Shown piece after piece: positions 31,882 through 40,703 of a DNA stretch of 64,000 nucleotides. Numbering within the stretch: the stretch's first letter is position 1; the number at the start of each line of letters is the position of its first letter. A model generated the notes under the pieces. The model did not search any database. It worked only from the letters and a program-made list of their open reading frames with translations, and had not been told where the DNA came from. The position numbers and the translations under genes are program-made. The DNA is from Sphingobium wenxiniae (GTDB taxonomy: Bacteria > Pseudomonadota > Alphaproteobacteria > Sphingomonadales > Sphingomonadaceae), in the NCBI RefSeq assembly GCF_007830065.1, contig NZ_VLKK01000005.1, positions 124,001-188,000 on the forward strand, in the 5' to 3' direction.

Positions 31882-33582
31882 ATGGATAAATATGAAACCA
31901 TCTGGAGAGAGCGTTACAATCATCCGACTCCGTGGGATCAGCAATTCGCGCCCATGTCGATGGTCGAGATGTTTGAACAGAGCGCGCAGGCCCAACCCGA
32001 TGCGCCGCTCATCGATTTTTACGGCCGCATCTATTCCTATGGTGAAGTGCGTGACGGCGCGCGGCGGGTTGCCCGCGGGCTGATGCGGCTGGGCATCGGG
32101 AAGGGGGATCGGGTCGGCCTCTATCTGCCCAATGTCCCGCATTATGTCGCCGCCTATTACGGAATCATGATGGCGGGCGCGACCGTGGTGAATTATTCGC
32201 CGCTCTATACCGCCGCCGAACTGGAGCATCAGGTCGAGGACAGCGGCACGACGATCCTCTTCACCCTGTCCGCCAGCGCTCTCCTGCCCACCGCGCTGGA
32301 GGTGCTCGACAACAGCAGCTTGCAACGGCTGGTGGTGGGATCGGTGGCGGGGGCGCTTCCGCCCGTCAAATCCTTCCTCTTCCGCCTCTTCAAGCGCAAG
32401 GAGACCGTGGCCCGCCCCAATGATCCGCGCGTCATGGCCTTTTCAAGCCTGATCGACAATGACGGGGACCATCCCGCCCCGCCGATCGACCCGGAGCAGG
32501 ATATCGCGCTGCTGCAATATACCGGCGGGACGACGGGCCAGCCCAAGGGCGCGATGCTGACGCATCAGAACCTGACAGCCAATGCGCGACAGGTGCAGAT
32601 GATCGACCCGGCGCCTGGATCGGTGGACCGGATCATCGGGGTGCTGCCCTTTTTCCATGTCTTTGCCAATACCTGCGCGCTCAATCGCACGGTGCTGAAC
32701 GGCGGGGAGATCGTGATGCTGCCCCGTTTCGACGCGGCGCAGGTTCTGGCCGCGATCCAGCGGACAAAGGCGACGTCGCTCCCCGGCGTGCCCACCATGT
32801 ATCAGGCGCTACTGGACAATCCGGCAACGCCGAACATCGACTTCTCCTCGCTCCGCCTTTGCATTTCCGGCGGCGCGCCGCTGCCGCTGGAGATCAAGGA
32901 ACGGTTCGAGGCGATGACCGGCGCCAAGGTCGTCGAGGGATATGGCCTCACCGAAAGCAGTCCGGTCGTTTGCGTCAATCCCTATGAGGGACTGAACAAG
33001 AGCGGGACCGTGGGGCAGCCGGTGCCGGGCACCCGCGTGCGCATCGTGGACCGCGAGGATCCCGCCAAGGAAGCGCCTCCGGGCGTTCCGGGCGAACTGA
33101 CCTTCGCCGGACCGCAGATCATGAAAGGCTATTGGCGGCGTCCCGATGCCGACAGGGAAGTCTTCATCGGGCAATGGCTGCGGACGGGAGACGTGGGGCT
33201 GATCGATGACGATGGCTATGTGAAGATCGTCGACCGGCTGAAGGACATGATCGCCGTCGGCGGCTTCAAGGTGTTTCCCAGCCAGGTCGAGGCGGTCCTT
33301 TATCATCATCCGGCGGTGAAGGAAGCGCTGGTGATCGGCATTCCCGATGCCTATCACGGCGAATGCCCCAAGGCGTTCGTGTCCTTGCAGGAAGGCGCGA
33401 AGATCAACGGCGAGGCGTTGAAGGACTGGCTCAATCCGCAACTGGGCAAGCATGAGCGGGTCTGCGCCGTGGAAGTGCGCGCCAGCCTGCCCAAGACGCT
33501 GGTGGGCAAGCTTTCCCGCAAGGAACTGGTGGCCGAGGAAAAGGCGAAGGCCGAGGCGCTAAAGGCTGGAACCGCCGTCTGA
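31882..33582 (+). CDS. fadD: Long-chain acyl-CoA synthetase (AMP-binding)
   Basis: The protein has 566 residues. The start MDKYETIWRERYNHPTPWDQ suits the family. The AMP-binding motif YTGGTTGQPKGAMLTHQN, the GYGLTESSPVVCVNP block and the C-terminal TGDVGLIDDDGYVKIVDRLKD with the GGFKVFPSQVE lysine loop are all present. It activates fatty acids with ATP and CoA. The start was chosen for similarity, as no strong Shine-Dalgarno is visible. The next gene follows after 45 bases. Confidence 0.93.
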   Translation: MDKYETIWRERYNHPTPWDQQFAPMSMVEMFEQSAQAQPDAPLIDFYGRIYSYGEVRDGARRVARGLMRLGIGKGDRVGLYLPNVPHYVAAYYGIMMAGATVVNYSPLYTAAELEHQVEDSGTTILFTLSASALLPTALEVLDNSSLQRLVVGSVAGALPPVKSFLFRLFKRKETVARPNDPRVMAFSSLIDNDGDHPAPPIDPEQDIALLQYTGGTTGQPKGAMLTHQNLTANARQVQMIDPAPGSVDRIIGVLPFFHVFANTCALNRTVLNGGEIVMLPRFDAAQVLAAIQRTKATSLPGVPTMYQALLDNPATPNIDFSSLRLCISGGAPLPLEIKERFEAMTGAKVVEGYGLTESSPVVCVNPYEGLNKSGTVGQPVPGTRVRIVDREDPAKEAPPGVPGELTFAGPQIMKGYWRRPDADREVFIGQWLRTGDVGLIDDDGYVKIVDRLKDMIAVGGFKVFPSQVEAVLYHHPAVKEALVIGIPDAYHGECPKAFVSLQEGAKINGEALKDWLNPQLGKHERVCAVEVRASLPKTLVGKLSRKELVAEEKAKAEALKAGTAV

Positions 33583-33627
33583 CATTCCCTATCTGTGCGT
33601 CCAACGCCTAAGACAAGGACGCAAGAC

Positions 33628-34161
33628 ATGGCCGATGAAGTCGCGACGCTGGCAGGCGGGTGTTTCTGGTGCACGGAAGCCGTGTATCAGAATCTGAAAG
33701 GCGTGAAATCGGTCGAGAGCGGCTATATCGGCGGCACGGTGCCCGACCCCAGCTATGAGCAGGTCTGCTCCGGTGCGACGGGCCATGCCGAAGCGATCCG
33801 CATCGTTTTCGATCCGGCCGTGATTTCCTACGCCGACCTGCTTGATATCTTCTTTGCGACGCATGATCCGACGACGCTCAACAGGCAGGGCAACGATATC
33901 GGCACGCAATATCGTTCCGCCATCTTCCCCCATTCGCCCGAACAGGAGGCGGAGGCGAAGGCCGGGATCGAGCGGGCGCAATCCGACCACGTCAATCCCA
34001 TCGTCACGGCCATCGAACCCGACGCGCCCTGGTATCCGGCGGAAGAGTATCATCAGAAATATTGGGACCGGGTCGGCGACCGCAACCCCTATTGCATGGC
34101 CGTCATTCCGCCCAAGCTGGCGAAGCTGCGCAAGGGTTTCGCCGAACGCATCGAGGGTTGA
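33628..34161 (+). CDS. msrA: Peptide-methionine (S)-S-oxide reductase MsrA
   Basis: The protein has 177 residues. The catalytic motif GGCFWCTEAVYQNLKGVKSV (active Cys in GCFW) and SGYIGGTVPDPSYEQVCSG are typical, as are ATHDPTTLNRQGNDIGTQYR and EYHQKYWDRV. It repairs methionine-S-sulfoxide in proteins, using thioredoxin. The start at 33628 fits the family N terminus. It appears to be cotranscribed with or just downstream of fadD. Confidence 0.95.
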   Translation: MADEVATLAGGCFWCTEAVYQNLKGVKSVESGYIGGTVPDPSYEQVCSGATGHAEAIRIVFDPAVISYADLLDIFFATHDPTTLNRQGNDIGTQYRSAIFPHSPEQEAEAKAGIERAQSDHVNPIVTAIEPDAPWYPAEEYHQKYWDRVGDRNPYCMAVIPPKLAKLRKGFAERIEG

Positions 34162-34249
34162 TTTCCGCCTGCCCGGTCCCGTCCGTATTTTCCGTGACAG
34201 GCGGGTGGCTTCACCTGCTATGCTGGCGGCTGGATCGCGAGGAAAAAAG

Positions 34250-34519
34250 ATGAACGCAAGACGGCCCTGGATCGCGCTGCCCGCCCTGTTGCTGCTGGCG
34301 CCGGGCTGCGTGGCGAAAACCGCGCTCGATGTCGCCACGCTGCCGGTGCGGGCCGGTTCGCAGGCTGTCGACTGGTCGACGACCAGCCGGGAGGAAGCCG
34401 ACCGGAACTATGGCCGCAAGATGCGCAAGCAGGAAGCGCGCGAAGCCAGGGAGCGGCAAAAGGCGGAGAAGCAACGCAGGCGCGAATGCGTCCGCGCCGG
34501 TTATGGCAATTGTCCCTGA
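34250..34519 (+). CDS. Small putative lipoprotein with a basic tail
   Basis: The protein has 89 residues. The signal region ALPALLLLAPGCVAKTALDV has a lipobox-like APGC with Cys at about 20. The mature part is highly charged (GRKMRKQEAREARERQKAEK) and ends with two more Cys (ECVRAGYGNCP). It may be an envelope lipoprotein whose tail binds an anionic surface. GCGAGGAAAA precedes the ATG. It is convergent with the sua5 gene three bases away. Confidence 0.75.
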   Translation: MNARRPWIALPALLLLAPGCVAKTALDVATLPVRAGSQAVDWSTTSREEADRNYGRKMRKQEAREARERQKAEKQRRRECVRAGYGNCP

Positions 34520-34522
34520 AGG

Positions 34523-35479
34523 TCAGGCGGCGGCGCGGCGCAGGCGGTCGTTGATCGCGACCCCGATGCCTTCGTTGGGGACGGGCGCCACGGCAATGGC
34601 GCTGGCGGCGCTCGCATCGGCAAGATGGAGGGCCGCGAACAGGTTTGCCGCCGCTTCCCGCAGGTCCGCGTCGGGACTGAGGTTGACGTTGCAAGGCATC
34701 AGTCCAAAGCCGATCAGGAATTCCTCCTTTTCCGCATTCATGACCTCCAGGCGAACCGGCTTCGACGGCGCGTAATGGCTTTCCTGCTGGCCGGGTGCTT
34801 CGATTTTCGCGCCGGTCTTGCCCGTCATGACGGGCAATCCGCCTGCTTCTTCCAGCATGGCCGCGGTGACGGGACCGGGGCGCAACAGGCGGATGCAGTC
34901 CGCTTGCGGAGCGGCGATCGTCGATTCCACGCCCTCGCTGGTGGGGCCGGCGTCCAGGATCATGCGGATCTTGCCGTTGAGGCTCGCCAGCACATGTTCG
35001 GCCCTGGTCGGGCTGATCGCGCCGCTGCGATTGGCGGAGGGAGCGGCGAGCGGCCGGCCGCTTTCCCGGATGAGCGCGCGCATTGCCGGATGGGCGGGCA
35101 GCCGGATGGCGACCGTCGGCAAACCGGCCATGACGAGCGGCGAAAGACCGCTGTCCTGCCGCACCGGCAGCACCAGCGTAAGCGCGCCGGGCCAGAAGCG
35201 TTCCGCCAGCCTTTCGGCCTGCGGGCAGAAATGCGCCAGCTTTTCGGCCATCGCATGATCGGCCACATGGACGATCAGCGGGTTGAAGCTGGGGCGGCCC
35301 TTGGCGCTGTAGATCGCCGCCACGGCATTGCTGTCGGTCGCATCGGCGGCGAGGCCGTAGACCGTTTCCGTCGGTGCCGCCACCGGCTCCCCGGCCCGGA
35401 TCAGCAAGGCGGCTTCACGCAGGGATTCCGCATCATAGCGGCGGATTTTCGTGGAAAAGGCTGAATGTGCGATAGTCAC
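34523..35479 (-). CDS. L-threonylcarbamoyladenylate synthase (Sua5/YrdC family)
   Basis: The protein has 318 residues, with an N-terminal YrdC domain (GEPVAAPTETVYGLAADATD, SAKGRPSFNPLIVHVAD, ANRSGAISPTRAEHVLA) and an additional C-terminal Sua5 domain (ESHYAPSKPVRLEVMN). It makes the threonylcarbamoyl-AMP used to modify A37 of ANN-decoding tRNAs. The two-domain length is of the Sua5 type rather than the short TsaC. It is divergent from the DUF815 gene at 35589. Confidence 0.93.
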   Translation of the reverse strand: MTIAHSAFSTKIRRYDAESLREAALLIRAGEPVAAPTETVYGLAADATDSNAVAAIYSAKGRPSFNPLIVHVADHAMAEKLAHFCPQAERLAERFWPGALTLVLPVRQDSGLSPLVMAGLPTVAIRLPAHPAMRALIRESGRPLAAPSANRSGAISPTRAEHVLASLNGKIRMILDAGPTSEGVESTIAAPQADCIRLLRPGPVTAAMLEEAGGLPVMTGKTGAKIEAPGQQESHYAPSKPVRLEVMNAEKEEFLIGFGLMPCNVNLSPDADLREAAANLFAALHLADASAASAIAVAPVPNEGIGVAINDRLRRAAA

Positions 35480-35588
35480 GGTTCCCGCGCTATAAACATC
35501 TCCGCAAACCAGTAAAAGGCCAATGCGAAAGAAGGATGACAGCCCCGCGCGGCTTGCCGTCCGTCGGGCGGGCGATTAAGCGCGGGGG

Positions 35589-36404
35589 ATGAACGACGCA
35601 CTTCTTACCCGCATCGCCGAGGCGCTGGAGCGGCTCGCCCCGGTTCCCGCTTTGTCTGCCGACCTGACGGGCGCGCCTGCCTATGTATGGGACGGGAACG
35701 CCATCGTGCAGGTGGAAGCCTTCGATCCGGTCGATTTCGACCTTCTGTCGGGCATCGATGGCCAGAAGAACGTGTTATTGGAAAATACCCGCCGCCATGC
35801 AGTGGGGCATGCCGCCCATGACGTGCTGCTGTGGGGCGCGCGGGGAACCGGCAAGTCGGCGACCGTGGCGGCCGTCGTCCGCAAGCTTCAGCGGGAAGGA
35901 CAGGATGTCGCCTTGCTGCAATGCGCGATAGAGGAATTGGCGAGCCTGCCCCGCCTCTTCTCGCTGTTGCGCGGGACGGAGCGGCCTTTCATCCTCTTCC
36001 TCGACGATCTGGGCTTCGATGAAGGCATCGGCAACGCGCGCTCGCTTCGTTCCCTGCTGCAAGGGGGCACGGCGGCGCGGCCGGCCAATGTGCGGCTCTA
36101 TGTGACGTCCAACCGCCGCCACATCGTGCCTCGCCATCTTTCGGAGCAGGATGATCCCGTCAATCCGCGCGATGTGGTGGACGACAAGATGGCGCTATCG
36201 GATCGCTTCGGCCTCAGCCTTGGTTTTCATGCGATCGACCAGCAGGCCTATGTCGACATCGTCTCGGGCTATGCGGACAGCCTGGGCCTCAGCTTCGATC
36301 CGCTGGAGGCGATCCAATGGGCGACGCAGCGCGGCAGCCGGTCGGGCCGCGTCGCCTGGCAATATGTCGTCGAACTGGCGGGGCGGAACGGCCTGGCGCT
36401 CTGA
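35589..36404 (+). CDS. DUF815 family AAA+ ATPase
   Basis: The protein has 271 residues. After an N-terminal helix it has a Walker A motif GARGTGKSATVAAVVRKL and Walker B FILFLDDLGFDEGIGNARSL, followed by RLYVTSNRRHIVPRHLSE and the DRFGLSLGFHA block of DUF815. The family is widespread but of unknown function; the AAA fold suggests remodelling or loading of proteins or nucleic acids. It is convergent with the sugar dehydrogenase gene, whose stop is nine bases away. Confidence 0.9.
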   Translation: MNDALLTRIAEALERLAPVPALSADLTGAPAYVWDGNAIVQVEAFDPVDFDLLSGIDGQKNVLLENTRRHAVGHAAHDVLLWGARGTGKSATVAAVVRKLQREGQDVALLQCAIEELASLPRLFSLLRGTERPFILFLDDLGFDEGIGNARSLRSLLQGGTAARPANVRLYVTSNRRHIVPRHLSEQDDPVNPRDVVDDKMALSDRFGLSLGFHAIDQQAYVDIVSGYADSLGLSFDPLEAIQWATQRGSRSGRVAWQYVVELAGRNGLAL

Positions 36405-36412
36405 GCGAAGGC

Positions 36413-37741
36413 TCAGTCCGCCTTCACGACCCGCCAGATCACGCCGCCCACATCGTCGCTGACCAGCAGCGCGCCCTGGCCGTCGCTGGTCACATCCACA
36501 GGGCGGCCATGGGCTTTCCCATCCTTGCCGAGAAAGCCCGTCAGCACATCGACCGGCTTGGCGGCGGCGACTTCGCCATTATTCTGGAACGGCACGAACA
36601 CAACCTTGTAACCGGCTGCGGGCTTGCGGTTCCAACTGCCGTGCAGCCCGACAAAGGCGCCGTTGGCGAAGGGCGCGCCCAATTTCATGTCCCTGGCGAA
36701 GGACAGGCCCAGCGGCGCGACATGATTGCCCAGCGCATAATCGGGACGCTTGGTATATTCGCGAACTTCCGGCCGCTGCGGCTGGACGCGGCGGTCCTCA
36801 TAGCCACCCCAATAATTCCAAGGCCATCCATAGAAAGCGCCGAACTCCACACGCGTCAGGAAATCGGGCACCAGATCGCTGCCCAGCATGTCGCGCTCGT
36901 TGACCACGCCCCAAAGAGCACCGCTGGCGGGTTCAAAGGCGAGACCGGTCGGATTACGCAGGCCGGACGCGAAAATGCGGTAGCTGCCCGTCTTCGGATC
37001 GACTTCCAGCACGGCGGCGCGATTGGCCTCGTTGTCGAGGCCGTCCTCGGCGATGTTGCTGTTCGATCCGACGCCGACATACAGCAGCCCCTCCGGGCTG
37101 GCGGTGAGGCTTTTCGTCCAGTGAAGATTGGGCGCCTGCGCCGGCAGGCTCAGGATCTTGCGCCCCTTGTCCGCAATGCGGGTTTCGCCTTCCTTATAGG
37201 GAAAGGCCAGCAGCGCGTCGGTATTGGCGACATAGAGCGTATCGCGGATGAGCGCCATGCCATAGGGCGAGTTGAGGCCGGTGAGGAAAGCCGTTTTCGT
37301 GTCCGCCCGCCCATCTCCGTCCGTGTCGCGCAGTAATGTGATGCGGTTGGGGGAGGGGACGCCCGCGCCCGCCTTGTCCATCATATAATTCATTACGCGG
37401 TGGACGACGCCGCCTTGCGGGCGCGGCGGGCTGTTGGTTTCGGCCACCAATATGTCGCCATTGGGCAGGCGGAGCAGGGAGCGGGGGTGAGTCAGTCCGT
37501 CGACGAAGCGGCTGACTGAAAGACCTTTCGCGGCAATTGGCGTTTCCCCCGCTTTCCAACCCGTCACCTCGGCAATGTTGACGGTGGGGATCAGCTCATT
37601 GCGGGGCGTTGTGAAAGCGGGTTCCTTGCCGACATCGGCCCCGTAAGCCAGTCGAGCGGTGTCGCCGCGCGCGAAATAGAAGAACGCGCCGCCGACAATG
37701 AGCAGCGCGATAAGGGCGAGCGCGAGGATATGCTTTTTCAT
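36413..37741 (-). CDS. PQQ-dependent sugar dehydrogenase / sorbosone dehydrogenase-like protein
   Basis: The protein has 442 residues. An N-terminal membrane anchor or signal (MKKHILALALIALLIVGGAF) precedes a six-bladed propeller. Typical blocks are LTHPRSLLRLPNGDILVAET, FLTGLNSPYGMALIRDTLYV, FASGLRNPTGLAFEPASGAL, and the final LLVSDDVGGVIWRVVKAD. Soluble periplasmic glucose/sorbosone dehydrogenases have this form, using PQQ as cofactor. No PQQ synthesis gene is nearby, so the cofactor may be taken from elsewhere or the enzyme may have another role. Confidence 0.88.
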   Translation of the reverse strand: MKKHILALALIALLIVGGAFFYFARGDTARLAYGADVGKEPAFTTPRNELIPTVNIAEVTGWKAGETPIAAKGLSVSRFVDGLTHPRSLLRLPNGDILVAETNSPPRPQGGVVHRVMNYMMDKAGAGVPSPNRITLLRDTDGDGRADTKTAFLTGLNSPYGMALIRDTLYVANTDALLAFPYKEGETRIADKGRKILSLPAQAPNLHWTKSLTASPEGLLYVGVGSNSNIAEDGLDNEANRAAVLEVDPKTGSYRIFASGLRNPTGLAFEPASGALWGVVNERDMLGSDLVPDFLTRVEFGAFYGWPWNYWGGYEDRRVQPQRPEVREYTKRPDYALGNHVAPLGLSFARDMKLGAPFANGAFVGLHGSWNRKPAAGYKVVFVPFQNNGEVAAAKPVDVLTGFLGKDGKAHGRPVDVTSDGQGALLVSDDVGGVIWRVVKAD

Positions 37742-37801
37742 GGCGTCACATCTATGCCGCCCTCGCTCTTCCGGCAAGGCGCAGGATGGTGTCGCGGACA
37801 G

Positions 37802-37975
37802 CTATTTTCCGCGCTCGCGAAGCCACAGCAGCAATGCAATTCCCATGCCCGCTGCGGCGCCGATCAAAAGGCCCGCGCTGGGCTGTCCCATCATTCCGCC
37901 CACGATCGCGCCGCCCAGGATCAGCAGGGCGATGATCGCGCCTGCGCCGGTAGGGTTGTTCTTTCCTGTCGTCAT
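37802..37975 (-). CDS. Small two-helix membrane protein
   Basis: The protein has 57 residues. It starts MTTGKNNPTGAGAIIALLIL, with one hydrophobic helix, a short turn (GQPSAG) and a second glycine-rich helix (LLIGAAAGMGIALLLWLRE). It ends with RERGK, so the orientation may be N-in, C-in. No family was recognised. It is close to and codirectional with the sugar dehydrogenase gene. An alternative Met ten codons upstream is possible. Confidence 0.65.
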   Translation of the reverse strand: MTTGKNNPTGAGAIIALLILGGAIVGGMMGQPSAGLLIGAAAGMGIALLLWLRERGK

Positions 37976-38201
37976 GTCCGGCCATTGCCATGCGCCGAAC
38001 GCCAAGACCAGCCGCTTTTATCGCAATCGTCCATGCCTCGTTTCCGGACGGAATGTCCCTTGATGGGATTTTCGTCCCGGATCGGGACGTGGCTAACGGA
38101 CGGTACACCCTTCTGTCCCGCCTATCCCCTCGAAACCTGAAAATGGCACGCTATTTGAGGGTGGCATGGAAGCCGTGGGGGCTTGTCGGATGGGGGGATC
38201 G

Positions 38202-38411
38202 ATGCACTTGCCATATCTTTCGGATCGCAAAAGCTATGAGGAAGCGGCCGAACTCATCAGCCTGTTCGGCGACAATGCCGGATATGAAGCCGCCGCGCGC
38301 GCCGACCGCAGCCGCGATCTGGGTAATCACATTCACTTCTGCCGCTGGCGGCAGATCGAACGGCTGATCGTCCTGCTTTCCTACGACCAGCCGCTCGGCA
38401 CCATTCACTGA
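38202..38411 (+). CDS. Small conserved hypothetical protein
   Basis: The protein has 69 residues: MHLPYLSDRKSYEEAAELIS, then LFGDNAGYEAAARADRSRD and HIHFCRWRQIERLIVLLS. The His and Cys in HIHFCRWRQ are conspicuous and could bind a metal. A GGGGGGAT stretch provides the Shine-Dalgarno. It lies alone, convergent with argC. Function unknown; similar short proteins occur in sphingomonads. Confidence 0.75.
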   Translation: MHLPYLSDRKSYEEAAELISLFGDNAGYEAAARADRSRDLGNHIHFCRWRQIERLIVLLSYDQPLGTIH

Positions 38412-38427
38412 ACCGGGGAAAGACCGC

Positions 38428-39372
38428 TCAGAGGCGCAGTCCCGAAGTCTCCGGCAATCCGGCAAGAATATTCAGGTTCTGGACCGCCGCGCCGGCGGCG
38501 CCCTTGCCCAGATTGTCGAGCGCGGCGGCCAGGCGCACCTGCCCGCTCTCCTCATTGCCGAAAACGAACAGCGTCAGGCGGTCGGTCGCGCCCACATGTT
38601 CGACGCGCAGATGGGTCATGGCAGCGCTTTCCGCCAGCGGCACGACCGTGACGATCGGCGAGCCTGCATAAGCGGCCGTCAGGGCCGCGTGCATTGCGGC
38701 GACCGATGGCCTGCCCGGCATGGCGCGCAGTTGCAGCGGCACCTCCACCACCATGCCGCGATGCACATTGGCGACGGCGGGGGCGAAGATCGGAGGGTGC
38801 GCAAGACCGGAATAGCGCGTCATTTCCGGAATATGCTTGTGCGCCAGATCGAGGCCATAGGCCCGGAACGCTGTGGGCGCGCCTTCGGCCCCCTCGAATT
38901 CCGCGATCATGGACTTGCCGCCGCCCGAATAGCCCGATGTGCCGGACATGGCGACGGGCCAATCCCGCGGTAAAAGCCCGGCAAGCGTCAGGGGCCGCAC
39001 CAGCGCCAGAAAACCGGTGGGCCAGCAGCCCGGATTGGCGACGAAGCGCGATTGCGCCAGCTTCTCGCGATGGCCCGGCTCCAGTTCGGGAAAGCCGTAA
39101 GTCCAGCCATCGGCCACGCGGTGCGCCGTCGATGCATCGATGACGCGTGTCCGGCCATTGTCGATCAGCGCCACCGCTTCGCGCGCCGCGTCGTCGGGCA
39201 GGCACAGGATCACGATGTCGGCGTCGTTCAGCGCATCGCGCCGCGCCCTCGAATCCTTCCGGTCCTTCTCGTCCAGGGTGAGGAGCGTCAGTTCCGGACG
39301 CCCGGCCAGCCGCTCGCGGATTTCAAGGCCCGTGGTGCCGACGCCGCCGTCGATAAAGATATGTGTCGTCAT
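38428..39372 (-). CDS. argC: N-acetyl-gamma-glutamyl-phosphate reductase
   Basis: The protein has 314 residues, the short type-2 form. It begins with FIDGGVGTTGLEIRERLAGR for NADP binding, carries the catalytic Cys in RFVANPGCWPTGFLALVRPL, and ends in a domain with DRLTLFVFGNEESGQVRLAA. It reduces N-acetylglutamyl-phosphate in arginine synthesis. Its start overlaps the stop of the C40 peptidase gene by four bases, which couples the two. Confidence 0.95.
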   Translation of the reverse strand: MTTHIFIDGGVGTTGLEIRERLAGRPELTLLTLDEKDRKDSRARRDALNDADIVILCLPDDAAREAVALIDNGRTRVIDASTAHRVADGWTYGFPELEPGHREKLAQSRFVANPGCWPTGFLALVRPLTLAGLLPRDWPVAMSGTSGYSGGGKSMIAEFEGAEGAPTAFRAYGLDLAHKHIPEMTRYSGLAHPPIFAPAVANVHRGMVVEVPLQLRAMPGRPSVAAMHAALTAAYAGSPIVTVVPLAESAAMTHLRVEHVGATDRLTLFVFGNEESGQVRLAAALDNLGKGAAGAAVQNLNILAGLPETSGLRL

Positions 39373-40277
39373 GCGCTTATTCTCCGCCGCGCGATGATGG
39401 GCGCATCATGATCCGGCTGCAACCGCGCCACGACATCCGTCAGCGGCTCGGCCGCCACGGCCATCCAATGCGCGTTGGCGTGCAGCAGCGTGCACGCGTC
39501 GGTCATGATGCCTACATGGCCCGGAAAAAAGACGAAATCGCCCCGGCGCAGCGGCGCATCGTCCGGCAGGGGCGATCCGATGCCTTCGCGTTGAAGGTCC
39601 GTGTCGCGCGGCGCGCTGATGCCGCACTGCCCCAACGCGACCTGCACCAGGCCTGAACAGTCGATCCCGCGATGGCCGCGCCCGCCCCAGACATAGGGTT
39701 GGCCCAGATAGGCTTGCGCCACCGCTGTCCAGTCGGTTTCCGTCTCGCCGACCGACTTCGCATGGCGGCTGTGGATAAAGCCTTCGCCTGTTGCGATGAA
39801 GGCGCCGTTTTCCTCGCCCGCGAAGCAGGCGCCGCGCGGCCAATAGTCGGTGACGGGCGCCTTGATGTCGGCGGCGCTGAACAGGGGCGCGCACCCTGCC
39901 ACGATCCGATGGGTCGGTTCTTCCAGGACATCGAGTGCTTCCCGCCGGACATATCCGACATAGCCGTCATGTCCGCAAAAGCCCCAGGCCCAGTCCGTCG
40001 TGACGTCGAGGGCATGGAAAACTTCGCCCCGCAGCAACGCGCTGACGGCCTGCGCCGTGACGGCAGGCGCTGCCAGCAAGGGAGCGCCTGCCGTCACGCA
40101 GGTCAATTTGACCGCGCGCGCATAATGGGCCGAAAACAGCACGCCCGCCAGCGAAACGTCGGCCAAGTCGCCACGCGCCGCATGGGTGCGGCTGTCCAGA
40201 GCGGCCGATCGGCCTTCGAGCTTGAATCGGATTCTTTCAGGCGGAGCGGTCGGCGCGGGGGTGTTTATCAGGTTCAT
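39369..40277 (-). CDS. C40 (NlpC/P60) family peptidase with SH3-like region
   Basis: The protein has 302 residues from MNLINTPAPTAPPERIRFKL. The N-terminal part contains SH3-like pieces (TDWAWGFCGHDGYVGYVRRE). The catalytic core is RGHRGIDCSGLVQVALGQCG with Cys in DCSG and His in FPGHVGIMTDAC. It probably trims peptidoglycan peptides, possibly in recycling. The start at 40277 lies inside the MarR gene, so the upstream gene overlaps it by about 40 bases. No signal peptide is seen, which suggests a cytoplasmic location. Confidence 0.88.
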   Translation of the reverse strand: MNLINTPAPTAPPERIRFKLEGRSAALDSRTHAARGDLADVSLAGVLFSAHYARAVKLTCVTAGAPLLAAPAVTAQAVSALLRGEVFHALDVTTDWAWGFCGHDGYVGYVRREALDVLEEPTHRIVAGCAPLFSAADIKAPVTDYWPRGACFAGEENGAFIATGEGFIHSRHAKSVGETETDWTAVAQAYLGQPYVWGGRGHRGIDCSGLVQVALGQCGISAPRDTDLQREGIGSPLPDDAPLRRGDFVFFPGHVGIMTDACTLLHANAHWMAVAAEPLTDVVARLQPDHDAPIIARRRISA

Positions 40278-40644
40278 CGCGCGCGGTTCCTGCGATGAAA
40301 TGGTGAAAGGCGTCAAGAAATTCCGCCCCTTTAGGGGTGCGCGCTATGAAAATATTGCGTCGGTCGGCAGCGTCGCGCTCCCGCCGCACATAGCCAAGCG
40401 AGGAAAGCTTGTTGAGCGCGCGGGTGATAACCGGCTTGGAAACATTGAGCACTTCCGCCAATCCGCGCACCGTATGCGGCCCGGAATCGATATAGACGGT
40501 CATCATCAGCGCCATTTGCCGATTGGTCAGATCCGGCTTTCCCGATCGGACATAGTCGACCAGCGTCTGCATCCATTGGCCAAGCTGGCCGATGCCGGGA
40601 CGCTGGTTTTGCACCACCGATTCTTTTGCAGTAGAGGCATCCAT
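40237..40644 (-). CDS. MarR family transcriptional regulator
   Basis: The protein has 135 residues. The winged helix is clear: ALMMTVYIDSGPHTVRGLAE, then VLNVSKPVITRALNKLSSLG (recognition helix) and YVRRERDAADRRNIFIARTP (wing). It probably controls the operon that follows (C40 peptidase and argC), with which it overlaps. Its ligand is unknown. The start MDASTAKESVVQ is the first Met. Confidence 0.9.
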   Translation of the reverse strand: MDASTAKESVVQNQRPGIGQLGQWMQTLVDYVRSGKPDLTNRQMALMMTVYIDSGPHTVRGLAEVLNVSKPVITRALNKLSSLGYVRRERDAADRRNIFIARTPKGAEFLDAFHHFIAGTARDEPDKHPRADRSA

Positions 40645-40703
40645 CTGCTCCTAACGCACGATAGCCAATCCGGTTGCGTAACGGATGGAAAGGATTGCCG
40701 GCT

